NCBI GenBank assembly: GCA_003070825.1
Contig: QBLP01000085.1
Span: 1 to 7,172, forward strand
Direction of reading: 5' to 3'
From: Halanaerobium sp.
GTDB lineage: Bacteria; Bacillota; Halanaerobiia; Halanaerobiales; Halanaerobiaceae
Length of the DNA stretch: 7,172 nucleotides
Shown: positions 5,900 to 7,172 of the stretch, in pieces
Numbering within the stretch: position 1 is the stretch's first letter
How the letters are laid out: every line of letters starts with the position of its first letter
Program-made: the position numbers and the translations under genes
The notes under the pieces: model-generated
Databases searched by the model: none
What the model was told of the DNA's origin: nothing
The model's input: only the letters and a program-made list of their open reading frames with translations

Positions 5900-6790
5900 A
5901 TGGCTTTAAATTATGAATTATATAAAGTATTTTATCAGGTAGCGTCAGACTTAAGTTTTTCAAAGGCAGCTGAAAAACTATTTATTTCTCAATCTGCAGT
6001 CAGTCAAAATATTAAAAATCTGGAAAAAGAATTAAAAACTGAATTATTCATTAGAAGCACCAAAAAAGTACGGCTAACCGAAGCGGGGAAAATACTATTT
6101 GAGCATATTGAGCCGGCTTTTAATTTAATTGAAAGTGGAGAAAAAAGCATCAGAGAAATCAATTCTTTAGAAAGAGGAGAAATTCATATTGGTGCTAATG
6201 ATACAATCTCTAAGGATTATCTGCTTCCTTATTTAAAAAAATATCATCATCTTTACCCAGAAATACAGATTCAGATTACAAATAGAACCTCCAGCACCTG
6301 TATTGACCTCCTGCAGCAGAACAAAGTTGATCTAATCATCAGCAATCTTCCCAATCCAAAAATCACTGATCAGATGGAATGTCAGGAAATTTTCAGTTTT
6401 AATGATATTTTTATAGCAGGCAGTGAATTTAAAGACTTGAGAAAAAAAGAAATTAAACTGAGGGAAATACAAAATTATCCTCTCTTAATGCTGGAAGCAA
6501 AAACTACAACCCGAAAATTTCTGGAGAATGCTTTAACTAAACTGGATATCGAAATTGAGGCTGCAGTTGAACTCGGAAGTGTTGACTTATTAATCGAAAT
6601 GACAAAAATTGGTCTTGGTATTGCTCTGGTCCCCGAATACTGTCTCGACCTCAAAGAAGAAGGTTTATTTGCAGTTAAGACAAAAGAAAAACTGCCAGCA
6701 AGAAAACTGGCAGTGATGAAAATGAAAAATATTCCAATTTCAAAATCAGCAGATAAATTTATACAGATAATTACTGATGGGCTTTATTAA
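5900..6790 (+). CDS. LysR-family transcriptional regulator
   Basis: This 296-residue protein is a typical length for LysR-type regulators. An N-terminal winged helix-turn-helix spans about 1-65, with the family pattern FxxVAxxxSFSKAAEKLFISQSAVSQ (about 11-36), then NLEKEL (40-45) and LFxRxxKKVRLTEAG (49-63). A linker helix (about 64-88) joins a two-lobed effector-binding domain (about 91-296), which starts GEIHIGAND and includes IGLGIALVPEY (237-247). It is expected to bind DNA as a tetramer and to respond to a small molecule, which cannot be named from sequence. The ATG has AAGGAG at 5885-5890 with a 9-base spacer. The gene is divergent from purL across a 398-base gap. LysR proteins often control the divergent neighbour and themselves, so purL control is conceivable, but a general purine gene would be an unusual target. 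Confidence 0.95.
   Translation: MALNYELYKVFYQVASDLSFSKAAEKLFISQSAVSQNIKNLEKELKTELFIRSTKKVRLTEAGKILFEHIEPAFNLIESGEKSIREINSLERGEIHIGANDTISKDYLLPYLKKYHHLYPEIQIQITNRTSSTCIDLLQQNKVDLIISNLPNPKITDQMECQEIFSFNDIFIAGSEFKDLRKKEIKLREIQNYPLLMLEAKTTTRKFLENALTKLDIEIEAAVELGSVDLLIEMTKIGLGIALVPEYCLDLKEEGLFAVKTKEKLPARKLAVMKMKNIPISKSADKFIQIITDGLY
6682..6714 (-). terminator. Terminator-shaped hairpin on the antisense strand inside the 3' end of lysR
   Basis: ACTGCCAG (6691-6698) and CTGGCAGT (6707-6714) form a perfect 8-bp stem with an 8-base loop. On the minus strand the stem is followed by TTTTCTTTT (6690-6682), giving the form of a Rho-independent terminator for leftward transcripts. It lies within lysR codons about 261-272. 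It could stop transcription of the minus-strand frame ending at 6951 before it runs far into lysR antisense. On the plus strand no T-run follows, so lysR itself should not be terminated here. Confidence 0.55.
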
Positions 6791-6950
6791 TAAAAACAAT
6801 GAACAAATATCCTTCGGACAATCTGCAGTACAGTAAGATTAAATTTTCTTGATAGCGGAAATTATGAAGCTATAAAATATTACCCACAACAAACCATTAG
6901 GTATAATTTCCTGGCTAATAGAAAATTTGAGCCATTCTAACTAAAAATAA
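6791..6950. other. Convergent intergenic gap, no clear feature
   Basis: This AT-rich gap separates the lysR stop from the stop of the minus-strand frame. No convincing terminator for lysR is visible: the only small palindrome, TCCTTCGGA near 6812, has a three-base stem. A promoter-like pair, TTGATA (6849-6854) and TATAAA (6871-6876), exists on the plus strand but has no gene after it. Confidence 0.5.
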
Positions 6951-7172
6951 TTATTTAAGGTCTTCATAAAACTTTCCAGCTAATTCAAATTTTGAACCCC
7001 TGTATTTAAGCAAATTAACATCTTTTCTGCAGGCCTTTTTAACCGCTATTTGTTCAAAATCCTTACCTTCTACTAACACCACTTTACAACTTTTTATCAT
7101 GCAGCATCCCTGAATGAAATAAAGCTGTGCAAACAATCCTTTAAATTCCCATAAATTTTGGTATTTTCGAAG
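6951..7172 (-). CDS. Unrecognised protein, C-terminal part, open at the right edge
   Basis: A minus-strand frame runs without a stop from the window edge to a TAA at 6953-6951, giving 73 residues with no upstream stop. It may therefore be the C-terminus of a longer gene. If complete, possible starts are TTG at 7136, whose AAGGA is too close, or ATG at 7100, which gives 49 residues (MIKSCKVVLVEG...) with a weak GGGA upstream. The peptide is basic and has four cysteines (residues 23, 24, 29 and 48 of the open frame), a short hydrophobic beta-like stretch VVLVEG and a C-terminal KFELAGKFYEDLK. No family is recognised and no function is proposed. It is convergent with lysR, with 160 bases between the stops. 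Such a short frame could be spurious. Confidence 0.4.
   Translation of the reverse strand, partial: LRKYQNLWEFKGLFAQLYFIQGCCMIKSCKVVLVEGKDFEQIAVKKACRKDVNLLKYRGSKFELAGKFYEDLK

Noticed and set aside
6849..6876. A plus-strand promoter-like pair, TTGATA and TATAAA, downstream of lysR
   Set aside because: Matches like this are frequent in AT-rich DNA, and no plus-strand gene or RNA structure follows before the window ends.

Overview
The window is AT-rich bacterial DNA with strong AAGGAG-type ribosome binding sites and lysine/glutamate/isoleucine-rich proteins. The fused FGAM synthetase is of the single-chain type known from Firmicutes and related anaerobes. Together these suggest a low-GC, Clostridia-like Firmicute; a member of the Halanaerobiales is a reasonable guess, but it rests on protein feel and not on a search. 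The first 19 bases are a Nextera transposase adapter end, so the left edge is the end of an assembled read or contig and those bases are not genomic.

Layout from left to right: adapter remnant (1-19); an intrinsic terminator (54-81, minus strand); a DegV-family fatty-acid-binding protein gene (162-1019, minus); a small membrane protein with a C-terminal SHOCT domain (1232-1528, minus); the very long purL gene for FGAM synthetase (1686-5501, minus); a roughly 400-base divergent intergenic region dominated by one very large palindrome (5550-5829); a LysR-family regulator (5900-6790, plus); and an unrecognised reading frame that is still open at the right edge (6951-7172, minus).

The three left-hand genes share a strand, but they are separated by 157-212 bases. 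degV and the SHOCT gene each have a TATAAT with an upstream TG, so they look like separate transcription units and not one operon. purL also seems to stand alone: no other purine gene is beside it. purL and the LysR gene are divergent, and the palindrome lies between them, with its TTGCAA tips pointing out toward both genes.

No defence system, CRISPR array, integron or complete mobile element is visible. The most interesting unexplained structures are non-coding: the 280-base nested palindrome between purL and lysR; a pair of 31-base inverted repeats (25 of 31 positions identical) that bracket the SHOCT gene, one copy containing a perfect Spo0A-box core; and a terminator-shaped hairpin on the antisense strand inside the 3' end of lysR.
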